64,000 nucleotides of DNA from Lathyrus oleraceus (GCF_024323335.1 NC_066579.1:128300854-128364853); one strand, 5' to 3'; positions 10,114 to 21,658 are shown, counted from the first letter of the stretch. Made by a program: numbers and translations. Notes: generated by a model not told the origin, from the letters alone.

Positions 10114-10722
10114 TTTGATCACATTCACGTGGAAGCCAGCTTGTAGTAAATGCCGGCTTGCTTGCAGTGCTTTGTCTTCACTGCCAACTATTAGGGAAAT
10201 AATGTGACTTGTAACAGGGATTCCCAATGTGACTTGTACCAGGGATTCCCGTAAGCAAATGAAAATCTTTCATGGCAGCCGGCGGCTTTACTTAGGGTAC
10301 CAATGCATATGTCCGCATCATTCTTACAGTTGAACTCCTCATCAATACCACCGCCATGTGCCACAAACAAACGTTCCTTTCATCATCGATGACTAGTAAA
10401 AAGCCATACTTCTTGCGAAGTTTTGCAAATTCAACCATTGGTGCAAAGTCTCCATCTATGCTAAACAAGCTGTCAGTTACCACAATTTTCCTCTTCATAC
10501 CGCAATGGGATAGGAGCATATTGAGGTGGTACATATCTCAATGTCTATATATGTATACTCTTACACCTTTTTGCCGACTCGCAAGACGAATACCATCAAT
10601 TATTGATGCATGGTTTAATGCATCAGAAAATATGACAATCTTTTCATCTTCTGAAAGTATGCTATTCCCAGCTAAGAGAGAACCAATACTTCTTATTGCT
10701 GTCATCAAGGCCATATTGGAAT
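10102..10722 (-). pseudogene. Captured 8-amino-7-oxononanoate synthase (BioF-like) fragment (3' LTR)
   Basis: The minus strand encodes NMALMTAIRSIGSLLAGNSI, SEDEKIVIFSDALNHASIID, then MYHLNMLLSHCGMKRKIVVT, DSLFSIDGDFAPMVEFAKLR, KKYGFLLVIDD, GGGIDEEFNCKNDADICIGT, LSKAAGCHE, and, after a gap, GIPVTSHIISLIVGSEDKAL and QASRHLLQAGFHV. This is the pyridoxal-phosphate biotin-pathway enzyme KAPA synthase; the PLP lysine lies in the TLSKAAG motif. There is a stop in place of the residue after RH, two frameshifts, and a missing segment between AAGCHE and GIP. A 20-base direct repeat around GGGAATCCCTG lies at about 10206-10250. No intron-like interruption is obvious in the longest part. Confidence 0.88.
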
Positions 10723-10945
10723 GGGGATGGTTTATGGTTTGGAAATGTAACTGCCTTGAACGGTCTCATATGAACATGATTTGAATGGGAATGAATTGAT
10801 GAATTTAAACATGAATCTTGAAGCTAGATAATGACCAATGTCTATCAGTAAACAAAATGGATTTGGGAATGAATGTATGCAAATGAATTTCAGGCCAAGT
10901 GCCAAATAAAAATAAAAAATTCAGGGTCAAAATCGGGGTATGACA

Positions 10946-10962
10946 GTTGCCCCTATTTAAGT
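10946..10962 (-). other. Polypurine tract next to the 3' LTR
   Basis: Read on the minus strand, AAATAGGGGCAAC abuts the LTR start TGTCATACC. It is a purine-rich tract at the position where plus-strand synthesis would be primed. Together with the primer site at the other end it fixes the element's orientation. Confidence 0.8.
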
Positions 10963-11490
10963 ATCTTCAACTAGATCATATGAAGCAGGACACTCTTCAT
11001 ATGATCATAGTGGGAGATGGTTAAATACTAAGAAGACCCGGATTTTGATCCTGAATTCCTATGACATGATGTGACGTGATATGGTATGATATGATATGAT
11101 ATGCATGGATGCATGATGTTTTTTTTTTATTATTTTTTTAATTTTCTTCCCTGCTAGGGATATGGTGGACCCTTGACAAGAGATGCTACTAGGCCGACCA
11201 AAACTGTGGGGAATGCTGATGATCCACAGGGAGACAGACAAATGGTAAGAAACAAACTTGCCGGGGAGACAATCCTGCTGGAGAGTCAGACACACACTGG
11301 GGAGTATTCAAAGTGAGATTTGATAATCGTCACTTGGGATACAAGAGATTTCGGTAGTAAGTTCACACATGACTTACCGAAACCGAATAAAGGAAAAGAC
11401 GCTACAGCAGGTTCATATATGACCTGACAACGCTGGGGAATAATCATGGAGAGAAACTCTTCTGAACAGGTTCGTGTATGACCTGACACC
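10963..11490 (-). other. 3' untranslated part of the element, degenerate repeats
   Basis: This stretch holds no gene. It has a GATATGATATG-type short repeat (11070-11105), a poly-T run, and, towards 11490, diverged copies of the minisatellite motif (CAGGTTCATATATGACCTGA and similar). It lies between the minisatellite and the polypurine tract. Confidence 0.6.
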
Positions 11491-12592
11491 GGAATAAGGG
11501 TTCAACAACAGGTTCGTATAAGACCTGAATAGGATTGAACAAAGAATCTTCAGAGTAAGTTCAAGCATGACCGGACCCCGGAATAAAAAGGTTCAATGAC
11601 AGGTTCGTATAAGACCTGAATAGGATTGAACAAAGAATCTTCAGAGTAAGTTCAAGCATGACCGGACCCCGGAATAAAAAGGTTCAATGACAGGTTCGTA
11701 TAAGACCTGAATAGGATTGAACAAAGAATCTTCAGAGTAAGTTCAAGCATGACCGGACCCCGGAATAAAAAGGTTCAATGACAGGTTCGTATAAGACCTG
11801 AATAGGATTGAACAAAGAATCTTCAGAGTAAGTTCAAGCATGACCGGACCCCGGAATAAAAAGGTTCAATGACAGGTTCGTATAAGACCTGAATAGGATT
11901 GAACAAAGAATCTTCAGAGTAAGTTCAAGCATGACCGGACCCCGGAATAAAAAGGTTCAATGACAGGTTCATATAAGACCTGAATAGGATTGAACAAAGA
12001 ATCTTCAGAGTAAGTTCAAGCATGACCGGACCCCGGAATAAAAAGGTTCAATGACAGGTTCGTATAAGACCTGAATAGGATTGAACAAAGAATCTTCAGA
12101 GTAAGTTCAAGCATGACCGGACCCCGGAATAAAAAGGTTCAATGACAGGTTCATATAAGACCTGAATAGGATTGAACAAAGAATCTTCAGAGTAGGTTCA
12201 AGCATGACCGTACCCCGGAATAAAAAGGTTCAATGACAGGTTCATATAAGACCTGAATAGGATTGAACAAAGAAATCTTCAGAGTAGGTTCAAGCATGAC
12301 CGGACCCCGGAAAAAAAGGTTCAATGACAGGTTCATATAAGACCTGAATAGGATTGAACAAAGAATCTTCAGAGTAGGTTCAAGCATGACCGGACCCCGG
12401 AATAAAAAGGTTCAATGACAGGTTCGTACATGACCTGAATAGGATTGAACAAAGAATCTTCAGAGTAGGTTCAAGCATGACCGGACCCCGGAATAAAAAG
12501 GTTCAATGACAGGTTCATATAAGACCTGAATAGGATTGAACAAAGAAATCTTCAGAGTAGGTTCAAGCATGACCGGACCCCGGAATAAAAAC
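11490..12592. repeat. 91-bp minisatellite, about 12 units, in the 3' UTR of the element
   Basis: The GAATAAAAAGGTTCAATGAC phase mark recurs every 91 bases (11581, 11672, 11763, 11854, 11945, 12036, 12127, 12218, then about 12309, 12400, 12491, 12582), with near-identity between units. Each unit can fold: GTTCAAT pairs ATTGAAC, with AGGT and ACCT nested inside. Later units share variants (GTAGGTTC for GTAAGTTC), a sign of local homogenisation. Tandem repeats just upstream of the 3' LTR are a known trait of Ogre elements in legumes, where they are thought to seed genomic satellites. Confidence 0.95.
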
Positions 12593-14780
12593 AATTGGAC
12601 TTTGACCGTAAGCAATGGACTACAACCAGCTTTTAACGGATTTTGCCAACAACAATTGGACTTGAAAATGACCATGAAAACCAGATATTGGTTTAAGGAT
12701 ACCAAAGACAAATTGGAATTAGAGGTCAAAGGATATAGGATCGACAACAAGACCTGGGTCAATGCAAAATGAGCACGAAGTACATTTCGGCTATGCATGA
12801 TTTGAATTTCCTTTTATGCATGATATATGAATGATCATGATTATGAGAATGCTGACACCTGAGTGGACTGGGAGTTGGTAAAGGCTTTTTATGGAAGCTC
12901 ATGATTCCTCAACACCGAGAACTCAACCAAATATTTTATGATAGATGTTGTCAAAGGAGGATTCTATCCAGTTTGATAGCCACAGCTCAGCCAATGGATC
13001 CTTTTGGAAGATTAACGAATCGTGCTAGCATAATTTCCAGGCACTCGTCTTAAACTCAATAGTTGTTGACGTATGGCAGAATTTGTTTGAGCAGTTTGAA
13101 AGCACGAAGAAAGAAGTTCTGCCCCTCTGTGGCTCATCTTGCCCCAGTTTGTTGAGACCTTGGCAATGTTAACCTTGAGAGTGGGTTTGGAAACAACCTG
13201 CCATGAGACTACCTCGAGATGGCATGCCCCAAGCGTTTGTAACTTGCAGCGGTCCGAACTTGACTAACCAAATGCTGGAATGGTAGACTCTTGATTGTCT
13301 GTCTTTTGGATAGTTGGACTCATTGAGCTCTGAGGTGGCTTACTCCAGTCTAAGTCTTGAAGCAAATTACTCTTGGCTAACTGAACCATGGAGTGATTGG
13401 ACTTACTGAGCTCTGAGGTGGCTTGCCCCGGTCCGACTCTTGAAGCAGATTACTCTTGCCTTGAGGACCCTTAGAGTGATTAGCTCGAATTAACTGATGC
13501 TCAAAGTGATTTGCCCCTGACTAGACTTCTTTCACTCCATCAAGTTCTTCAACTGTAAATGGAATTTCTTTGATGCTAAGTGTTGACTCGCAAATAAGAT
13601 TGTTCATTCAAAAATGGTAATTTTAATGCAGTGTTTATGCAAAAATTTGAAATCAAAATTTATTGATATGAACGGGTGAAATACAGTGAACGAGTCGTTG
13701 ATCAAGTCATTCACAGTACGCAAGTTGGTGCCATTAACAAAAATCGTTTGGAGTCAGGTTAACACAACCTTGTTGTAGTACGCTTTCAAAATAAACCCTG
13801 CCTCAATTAGGTCTTTTAAGGGTTGTAACGTGGCCTGGTTCACGGTTTTTGAAACAAAAGGATATAAGGCTCAAAATTTATTTTTTTACCCACCCCTTCT
13901 TCTTGATGATCTCCAGTTCCTACGTTCAGTTAATTCGATACACGCATTCGACTTCCAAGAGGGTTCGAAGGTGTGATGGGGATTCAAGACGAATTTTCTT
14001 GGAATGGCAGTCCCCTTATTTTTTTGTTTTGTTGAGGGTTTTGGTGACCTCTTTTTGTTTTTCTTTGTCCCTTATTTTGCCTGGACCGCTTCTTTGAAGC
14101 TTTCGGTCCATCGGGATGCCCTGACTTTTGCCTAAGTCATTTTTGTGGTGTTTGACTTAGCGGACTTTTATTTTTTATTTTTTAAAGGTATTGACTGCCA
14201 CATTATTGGTGGATAAGGATCAACCAACACTAATTTTAACTTTTCTTAACTTCTTCAACACTTCAACATGTGTGCGAAGGATAACACGCGGTTGAACCTA
14301 ATTGGAGGGTGTTCATATGGACGATTTTTGAAAGATCGAATACATGATCAAAATATCTGAACACAACTACCCTGCCCCAGGTTAAGATTAAGGGTTTTAG
14401 ATCCGAAATAAACACCAACTTCTAGGCTCAAAGTGGTTGTCTAGGGATTAACTCCTTATCACTCCAGTGTTTGGGGATTTGAAACAATGCCTTACATCAT
14501 CGACAAGGTTTTACTCAAAAGCATACCACAACAATTTCAGGTGTTTTGTTTTCATCATCCTCCCTCCAATCTTTGTTAACACAACAGTTTGATAAACAAA
14601 AGTGAATGAGAGAAGTATTTTGTTTTTGTTTTTTAACATAAATGAAAAACGAGTGAATACGAATGGATTAATTCAAAAGATGCATAAACCTTTCATTAAT
14701 CTTACCAATTCAAAGAAAGCAACAATGCTTAAAAGCAATTAACAACCAACATGCAAAGAAACTACAAAAGAAATGCTGAA
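12593..14780 (-). other. Internal non-coding remainder of the element
   Basis: No RT, RNase H, protease or integrase motif was found here in any frame. There are diverged repeats around GAGCTCTGAGGTGGCTTNCC (about 13330 and 13410) and a poly-T and purine-rich stretch near 13860-14180. The region occupies the place where pol would be in a complete element, so pol is either deleted or beyond recognition. Confidence 0.6.
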
Positions 14781-14818
14781 ATAGCCAAATGATTGCCAAC
14801 TTTAGGGAATTGACTTCT

Positions 14819-15859
14819 TCAAACTTGAAGGTTGGGATCAACAAGCTTTTTGACATTGGCATGATGATCTTCAAATTCTTTTCCTTCAATCTCATCGTTG
14901 AATGCAAACTTCTTGAATCCACTACTCACTTCTCCTTTTCTTTCATTGGTATGGGTCGTGACATTGGAAATCCAAGACGGTATCTCAATGCTCTTACCAG
15001 GAAACAATGATAGCTCATTGGCCACATCCCTGACATCTTCCTTGTGGTACAAAACCTTGAGGGGTTTCAAGGGTCCTTTCCCTTTCTCATTACCTGGCCC
15101 AGAGATCAAGGTATATGCACCTGAGCCTTCCTCCTTGAGTGTTGGTGACCTTATGTCAATCAATCTTTGCAGCTTGAACTTAAAACTCTTGCATTCCTCG
15201 ATGGAGTGCCCCATTGTTCCAGTATGGTATTCGTACTTGACCTTCGGGTGATCTTCTTCAAAGATTAAGCTCTTTTTGTTAATCAGCTCTCGTACCAAGG
15301 CTTTCAGCGCTAAGCAAGAATCTAGGTCATGTCCCACTGCCCCTTTATGGAATTCACATGTTGCATTTGGATTGTACCATGGCAGGTCTGGTGACACAGG
15401 TGTGAGAGCTCGAGGGGTCACCACAGCATTTTGGATCAGTTGCGGGTAGAGCTTGCTATACGGCACCGGAATCGGGTCATTGTGATCCTTGTTCCTCTTG
15501 TTCTGATTCTGATTTTTGTTTTGAACCTGGCTTCGGTGATTTTGAGGAGGAATAGCCAGAGACTGTTGATGATGACGTCTTGAGGGAGGTCTATATATGG
15601 GTAAATGAGGAGTTGCCACATAGAATTTCCCTTGACTTGGGGTGACACCAGATGGATGCGGGGTAGTAGCTCTCTTTGTTGCAGCAGTGTATATTGGGTG
15701 ACCCTCTTTTCCCAACAAGACTTGCAGGGTCTCCAAGACCCATCTCATTTGGCTCTTCAAAAGATTGAGTTCCTCCTTCAGTGCTTCTTGGCTTTTCCTT
15801 AGCTCGTCCATCATCTTCTGCGACATGGTTCTTGGTTCTAAACGCGTGTTGAGAATCAC
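14819..15859 (-). pseudogene. Ogre-type gag remnant with two CCHC-like motifs
   Basis: The longest open frame in the window (346 codons, minus strand). It opens with a coiled-coil-like stretch (MDELRKSQEALKEELNLLKS), then a Pro/Gln/Asn-rich basic region, then two degenerate zinc-knuckle-like motifs: CEFHKGAVGHDLDSC and YEYHTGTMGHSIEEC (the second has Tyr for the first Cys). A charged C-terminal part (SIEIPSWISN) follows. Such paired CEFHxGxxGHDxxxC motifs occur in gag of legume Ogre/Tat elements. An upstream start in another frame (to 16040) suggests a frameshift near the N-terminus. It is followed by no protease, so it is at most a stand-alone gag-like protein. Confidence 0.75.
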
Positions 15860-16649
15860 TTTGCTTCACGGACAAAAGATGGATGAGTTTTTTTTGGTAT
15901 TTTGTCTGGAGAAGGCCATGCGTTATGATGAGATGCAAATGCAATGGAATGCGAATGAATGCAATGCAAGCCATGCACATTTGTTTTTTCATACACGGGT
16001 TCAAAAGTCTGAGGTACTGATGAATCAGATTGTTTTCCAAGAATAGGTTCTCACCGGGTAAGATCTAAGGTTTTTTTGAAAAAGTTCCTAGAGTCATGGA
16101 TCCATTAGACTGTTTGCTACCTGCGGCAACTTACTTGCCGGGCATCAACTCCATCTAAAGAATCTACTCTAGGTGAGGTTCTCGTATCGATCTAACGAGA
16201 AATACATCTCGCAGACCCACACTACGCAACCATCTTTCCTAGTTGGGCAAAGAACTAAGGTTCTACAAATGGTTCTCAGAGTCATGGATCCTAAAGAAAA
16301 TATCGAAGCTTACGGCAACTTACTTGCCGAGCGACAACATCCTCTCAAGAATCTACTCTAAGTGAGGTTCTCGTACCGACCCAACGAGAAATACATCTCG
16401 CGGACCCGCACTACTCAACCTCGTCCTATCTTATGTTTTTACTCAAGACTCGGGTAAAAAGTCTTTCCCACATGGTTTGCAATCAAATCATCCAAGTACC
16501 AACAATCACAATAGAACCAATATACAACAGATATATCAATATAATAATAAAGATAATCAAAAGCAATAAATAAGGAAAAGCCACACAATTAAACAAACAA
16601 AGGCACACAGACGTCCTAACTAGGCTTGACTCGCTTAGGGATGTTCCTA
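15860..16649 (-). other. Leader between primer site and gag remnant
   Basis: The stretch is non-coding. It holds an imperfect direct repeat of about 190 bases (about 16065-16230 and 16255-16410) with shared blocks CAACTTACTTGCCG, AGAATCTACTCTA and GAGAAATACATCTCGC; the last is a short palindrome (GAGA...TCTC). It would be part of the 5' leader of the element's RNA. Confidence 0.6.
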
Positions 16650-16670
16650 GTCCCCAGCAGAGTCGCCATC
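16650..16670 (-). other. Primer-binding site of the element
   Basis: On the minus strand the 5' LTR ends in GCGACA, followed by a two-base spacer (GA) and TGGCGACTCTGCTGGGGA. A TGG start one or two bases after the LTR, complementary to the CCA end of a tRNA, is the normal PBS layout. This motif is the one I know from legume Ogre-like elements, usually ascribed to an arginine tRNA; I could not check the tRNA itself. Confidence 0.85.
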
Positions 16671-17415
16671 TGTCGCACCTCGAAAAAATGGGGATACGAC
16701 TTCAAAGCGAAACGCGATAGCACGCTCGCAATGATGGACTGAACAGAGTCGCCACCGAACTTTATTTATTCCTAAAAAGGAAAGGGGAAATATCGATAAA
16801 ACCCAAGACAAAAGAAAGGATAAGATATGGTCATCGCAACCAATATCAGGGTTCGGGAGTCGATTACGCAAGGGGAAGGTATTAGCACCCCTCACGTCCG
16901 TTGTACTCAACGGGAACCATTAGGTCAGTTGTGTGCATTAATGTTAGTTGAAATGTTAGGCTTTTCAAATTATTAGGTGGGAAAGAATGAATATAAGAGA
17001 GAAGAAATGTTTTTGGATTTTTTTTTTAACGAAGGACTAAACCTAAGTTTTTTATTAGTGGGCCTGACAAGATTTAAAAATCCTGCTCCTACGTATCTCA
17101 AAAGAGAAATCAAGGCTTACGTAGTTCTGGGTAGAAAAATGTTTGTTTGTTGGTCGATTTTAGCGAAAGTCATATTGTATTAATTGACAAAAACATCGTT
17201 TTACCCAAAACAGATGAGGAGTGGACGCGTACCACACATCGAATGGATTTATAAATCTACATTCGAAAAAGCGTCATTTATCTCTACTCAACAATCGTGG
17301 CCGAAACATTGTTTTGTATCACTTAAGACAATATATCTTCCATTTATGAAAAAGGTTCTTTGATTGGTCGCACGGCGGCGAAAAAAAGGTTTGATTGGTT
17401 GGATGTATTTTGAGT

Positions 17416-17860
17416 GATGGCGAGGACTTGGATGAGCGAGATATACATATCGAATCCTAGCCTCAGGAGTGCATGGTATACACCATGTTCCATTTCCATC
17501 TTTATTAACAAAGGTTAAGATAGGAATTAAGTATTTTGGAATTTGATTGAGAAAGGGTTTGAAGAAACCGCATTGACAATTTTAGACGGTGGCGAGAGTT
17601 AAGATTGGCGAGGCATACGTCTCGAATCTTAACCTCAGGAGTGCATGGTATACACCATGTTCCATTTCCACCTTTATTGAAAAAGTGTTAAATAAGATTT
17701 ATGTATCTTAGATTTGATTGAGAAAGAGGTTTGACGAAACCACATTGACAATTTTAGACGATGGCGAGAGTTAAGATTGGCGAGGCATACGTCTCGAATC
17801 TTAACCTCAGGAGTGCATGGTATACACCATGTTCCATTTCCACCTTTATTGAAAAAGTGT
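17416..17860. repeat. Hairpin tandem array A, three units (5' LTR)
   Basis: This is the copy of the three-unit array in the upstream LTR, identical by eye to 5157-5600. Cores of the three stems lie near 17416-17490, 17588-17664 and 17762-17840. Confidence 0.88.
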
Positions 17861-17893
17861 TTAAGTAAGAATTAGGTGTTTTGAGGTTTGAAA

Positions 17894-18804
17894 GACGAGT
17901 ACTTGTGACCTACAAGCTCTTACAGCTTGGGTCTAGTACTCGAGACTACGTCTGGACATTCCACCCAGGCAGTCTGTTTCTTTCCAATATTGCTAAGAAA
18001 ATGATTCGAATATTTATGAATGTTTTGGAGAGAAGACGAATATTTATGGCTTGCAAGCTCTTACAGCTTGAGCCTGATATTCGGGATTACAACTGGATAT
18101 TCCCTCCAGGTAATCTTTTTCTTCCAACTTTTATTTAGAATATGATTTTGAATATTGGAGTATTAAAGAGAAGACGAATATTAACAGCTTGCAAGCTCTT
18201 ACAGCTTGAGCCTAATATTCGGGATTACGACTGGACATTCCATCCAGGTAACCTTTTTCTTCACATTTTATTTAGGAAAAGATTTGAATATTTGGAACGT
18301 TAAGAGAAGACGAATATTAACGGCTTGCAAGCTCTTACAGCATGAGCCTAATATTCGGGATTACGACTGGACATTCCATCCAGGTAATCTTTTTCTTCCA
18401 ACCTTATTAAGAAAATGGTTTAGATATTAGAGTATTAAAAGGAAGACAAATATTTATGGCTTGCAAGCTCTTACAGCTTGAGCCTAATATTCGGGATTAC
18501 AACTGGATATTCCCTCCAGGTAATCTTTTTCTTCCAAATTTATTAAGAAGACGATTTGAATATTAAAGAGAAGACGAATATTAACGGCTTACAAGCTCTT
18601 ACAGCTTGAGCCTAATATTCGGGATTACGACTGGACATTCCATCCAGGTAACCTTTTTCTTCACGTCTTATTTACAAAAATGATTTGAATATTAGAGTGT
18701 TAAAGAGAAGACGAATATTTATGGTGTGCAAGCTCTTACAGCTTGAACCTAATATTCGGGATTACGACTGGACATTCCATCCAGGTAATCTTTTTCTTCC
18801 ATTC
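17894..18804. repeat. Hairpin tandem array B, seven units (5' LTR)
   Basis: This is the copy of the seven-unit hairpin array in the upstream LTR, identical by eye to 5635-6545, including the divergent first unit with both stem arms changed. In this LTR the array would be transcribed as part of the element's 5' leader. Confidence 0.92.
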
Positions 18805-19173
18805 TTAGTTAAAAAATTTATTTGAATTGATTTGGATTGAGAATGGGTTAAAAAAATCAAAATTGATTAATGATGTTAGTGATACGATTATTTGCATATA
18901 TGATAAAGAGATTATCTAACCAAGCGACTAAAGAAATTAAAATCGAATAAAAAAAAGACAAATATCTTAATAATAATAATAATTAAAATTAAAATTTTAT
19001 CAACCAATCAATTAAATAATTAATTAACTAACTACTAAAGATAAAATAAAAATCAAGTTCATAAGGATGTGGGGGATGAATAAATGAAAAGTCCAGTCCA
19101 AAACTATTTCTAATAGTATTAAAAAGAAATAAAAAAAAAAGAATGACAAAAGAAAATAAATAAAAATAAAAAA

Positions 19174-19249
19174 ATGCCCCCTGTAGGTATCGAACCCAAT
19201 ACTATAGGGAATATGAAATTACCTTCCTTCCACCGGACCATAAGCTATC
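19174..19249 (-). other. tRNA-like / Pol III box A-box B stretch in LTR (5' LTR)
   Basis: Second copy of the tRNA-like stretch, with box A-like and box B-like motifs at the same spacing. It lies downstream of the predicted TATA box, so it would be inside the Pol II transcript of the element. It has the same limits: no paired acceptor stem. Confidence 0.45.
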
Positions 19250-19847
19250 AATTGTTAAGTTAACGGCAATCCGAACTCATAAATAAGAACTAAAAAATAA
19301 ACAAACTAAAAAGGAGAGGACTTGGGATTAGAGAAAACCCAACGGTCACATATGGGGAACCAAGGCAGAAGGTCAGTAAAGCCTTTGGGGAAAAACGAAA
19401 AGAGTAGAACATTGGGCAGTGGGAAAGGCAAATAAACAACCTCATGAATGAACCTTAAAAGCCTATCTTTTAATGGGAGAAAGAAAACAGAAAACAAAAT
19501 GCTCATGAGTCTGAAACCTCAAGAAGCGAAATCGCACCCCTATCCTCTTCTCCCTCTCTATACCAAACTTAGCTATTTCAAAAACGAGTCATTTCCAACA
19601 AATTTTGTAACCTAATCACGAATCTGAAACCTACATCCACAGGGGTATGAAACAATGTGCAGTGAAAAGGAACGGTGCATCCATCCTCAAATCTGAGTAT
19701 GAAGCGACCAAAGGTGAGAAATCTACCGTATCGGGAGTCTTGGAGGCGAGTGAAACAGGTCTGGAATCTCCTTCGTCTCTTTCTTTGATTTAGGGTTCTT
19801 TCTCTCTTTTTTTTCGCCTCTCTCTCAAAAAAAATTTCGTGTTGAAA

Positions 19848-19908
19848 TTTAGGGTTTCGTGGTGGTCGCCGCTCTCTTTTCTCCTTGCTGATTAGGTCCT
19901 CTTTTATA
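19848..19908 (-). promoter_or_regulatory. Predicted LTR promoter: TATA box and telo-box (5' LTR)
   Basis: This is the same promoter signature in the upstream LTR: TATAAAAG at 19901-19908 (minus strand) and the telo-box at 19848-19857. If active, transcription would start near 19870 and run leftward through the hairpin arrays and the primer site into the gag remnant. Confidence 0.65.
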
Positions 19909-20496
19909 CCCAGCTTATTAGGGTTTTGAGCTGACTTACTGCAATCGAAAGGGGTATGCTCTTGGAAATGCTTTTCGGTGCTCCAGTTCGTCTGCCTTAT
20001 TTGGTGTTTGATACGAATTTTGTACTTTCTTCTCTTAAACTTGTCTCAATTCCCTTTTTTGGATTACTGATGGTATTTTTACTGCCTACTGAGTTAACTT
20101 GTTTCTTTTACTGCAGTAAAAACGCGAGCAAATGAATGGAAATTGTGTCTTTGCAATGCAATGCGTTAAACTTGTTTGTATTGAGGTTCGGTGCTGATAC
20201 TGCATTATTCAAGGCTTTTGGATGAAAGTTGTGTTTGAGTTATTGCAATTGAGGATGAATGAAATGTGATGCTATGTTGTAGGTTAACACTTTATATGCG
20301 AGTTATGGTTGCCGGGTCTGGAATTCACGCGCTGAAATTGACATTGAACTGCTTGATGGCTGCAGGTGATATACGACACGAATTGTTGGGAAAGCAAAGT
20401 CATTGGTATGCATCTGGTGCTTTACAGGTTGTTACAGGTTGTTGCTGTCATGAAACTTACCATGTAACCGATTTTATTATGCAGGTTGTGGATTCC

Positions 20497-20757
20497 GAGT
20501 CTTCAAAGCAAAACAAAATGGCTTGGCGCGTTGCTAACTCCATACCAGTTGTTGTTGGATTCATAAGGTATATCTGCAAGGAGTTCAGAGCACACATAGG
20601 AGTCCCCACAAACGAGGAAACGAGATCATCTGCTGTCAACATTTTGGCAAGTCCAAAATCTCTGAGACGTATGTCACGGTCTTTAGTCAAGAAGATATTT
20701 GAGCATTTGACATCATAATGAAGAATGTGATTCATGTGACTTGAATATTCCGGAATC
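20497..20757 (-). pseudogene. Captured NEK kinase fragment (5' LTR)
   Basis: This copy of the kinase fragment in the upstream LTR is identical by eye to 8240-8500: catalytic loop with HYD in place of HRD, DFGLAK, then a frameshift after GTP. It lies upstream of the LTR's own TATA box. Confidence 0.85.
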
Positions 20758-21020
20758 TCCTTATTTACCGATGTTGGAGTCTCTTTGTAAGGAAGTTCAT
20801 TTAACCTTTCTTTAGGATTCTTAAGGATCTGATCTTTTGTGTATGCTTGAAAAGTTACAACAATGGGCTTACAATTTAATGCAGTGAGCCATGATGATTA
20901 AAGTTTTATGATGAGTGCTCTGGATATCTGTCTTTACTTGTCCTTTTCTTCTTTTTCTTCTTAGGTTTGTACAAAGATGTCCAAAACTCGTTGTGGTGCA
21001 GTGAGGAAGACCTCTCAATC

Positions 21021-21467
21021 TCAACCATACATTCCTTCACGCTCCCAAACATCCACTAGGAATTCAACCAATTCAGATAGAGGTACGGACTTCTGATTTA
21101 GTCGGGATTCTTGTTTTTCTTGGCTTTGCTTCTCAGACAGGCTGCGTCCAAACCACTGATGCCTGCTTTGATTCCAATGAAGGAGACCTTGGTTTACAAA
21201 TTCAGGGTCGGTGCCTGCAGTAGAAGTTCCATTGCTTTGATATAGAATTTGATTTAATGTACTGACAGAAGATATACTTCGTTGAGATTGAATGGTGCTG
21301 TTATCCAAATCACAAGGACTTGAACTCCAAAATCCATCCGAAGTGGTTGGTTTTCTCATACTCTGCCCCTGAATTTTTAGTCCTTTGGCAGGCTCATCAA
21401 CAGCAATAACTGGTGTGGGTTTCACACAGCATCCAAAACAACCAACGGTTGTGGATTTTAACGTGTC
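21021..21467 (-). pseudogene. Captured DUF4050-family fragment (5' LTR)
   Basis: Twin of 8764-9210, with the same intact 134-codon frame and upstream GCFGCC extension. Confidence 0.75.
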
Positions 21468-21658
21468 TGCTCTTTGTTTCTGTTCCTGTTTCTCTGCTAT
21501 AATCTATCAATTTTTCATACTATTTACCACTTTTGATATTTGTAGGCACCGCACATATCTCTTTGTGTATCCCAAATCATTAACCAATGGAACTTCCAAG
21601 GCTTTTGCCAACTGACGGGCTGATGCAACAAACAAATTGCAATTATTTGCAACTCTGG

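Larger units (their letters stand above)
4412..10945 (-). repeat. 3' LTR of the Ogre-like element (6534 bp)
   Basis: On the element's strand it begins TGTCATACCCC at 10945 and ends GGTGCGACA at 4412. The order within it is: a host-gene mosaic in U3 (about 10.7-8.2 kb), a TATA box at 7644-7651, a telo-box-bearing leader, a tRNA-like stretch at about 6.9 kb, two hairpin-repeat arrays (6.55-5.15 kb) and a terminal segment of about 270 bp. That terminal segment also ends the unrelated-position LTR at 54900, which shows the two belong to one family. The TATA-to-end distance is about 3.2 kb, so R plus U5 is unusually long. Confidence 0.95.

Noticed and set aside
10356..10784. 142-codon plus-strand frame, repeated at 22613-23041
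   Set aside because: It is the antisense shadow of the BioF-like fragment.
11490..12592. CRISPR-like appearance of regular repeats
   Set aside because: Units are contiguous, with no unique spacers, in a plant retrotransposon; this is a minisatellite.
14898..15802. Plus-strand frames at 14898-15251 and 15605-15802
   Set aside because: Both are antisense to the gag remnant, which has zinc-knuckle-like motifs on the minus strand.
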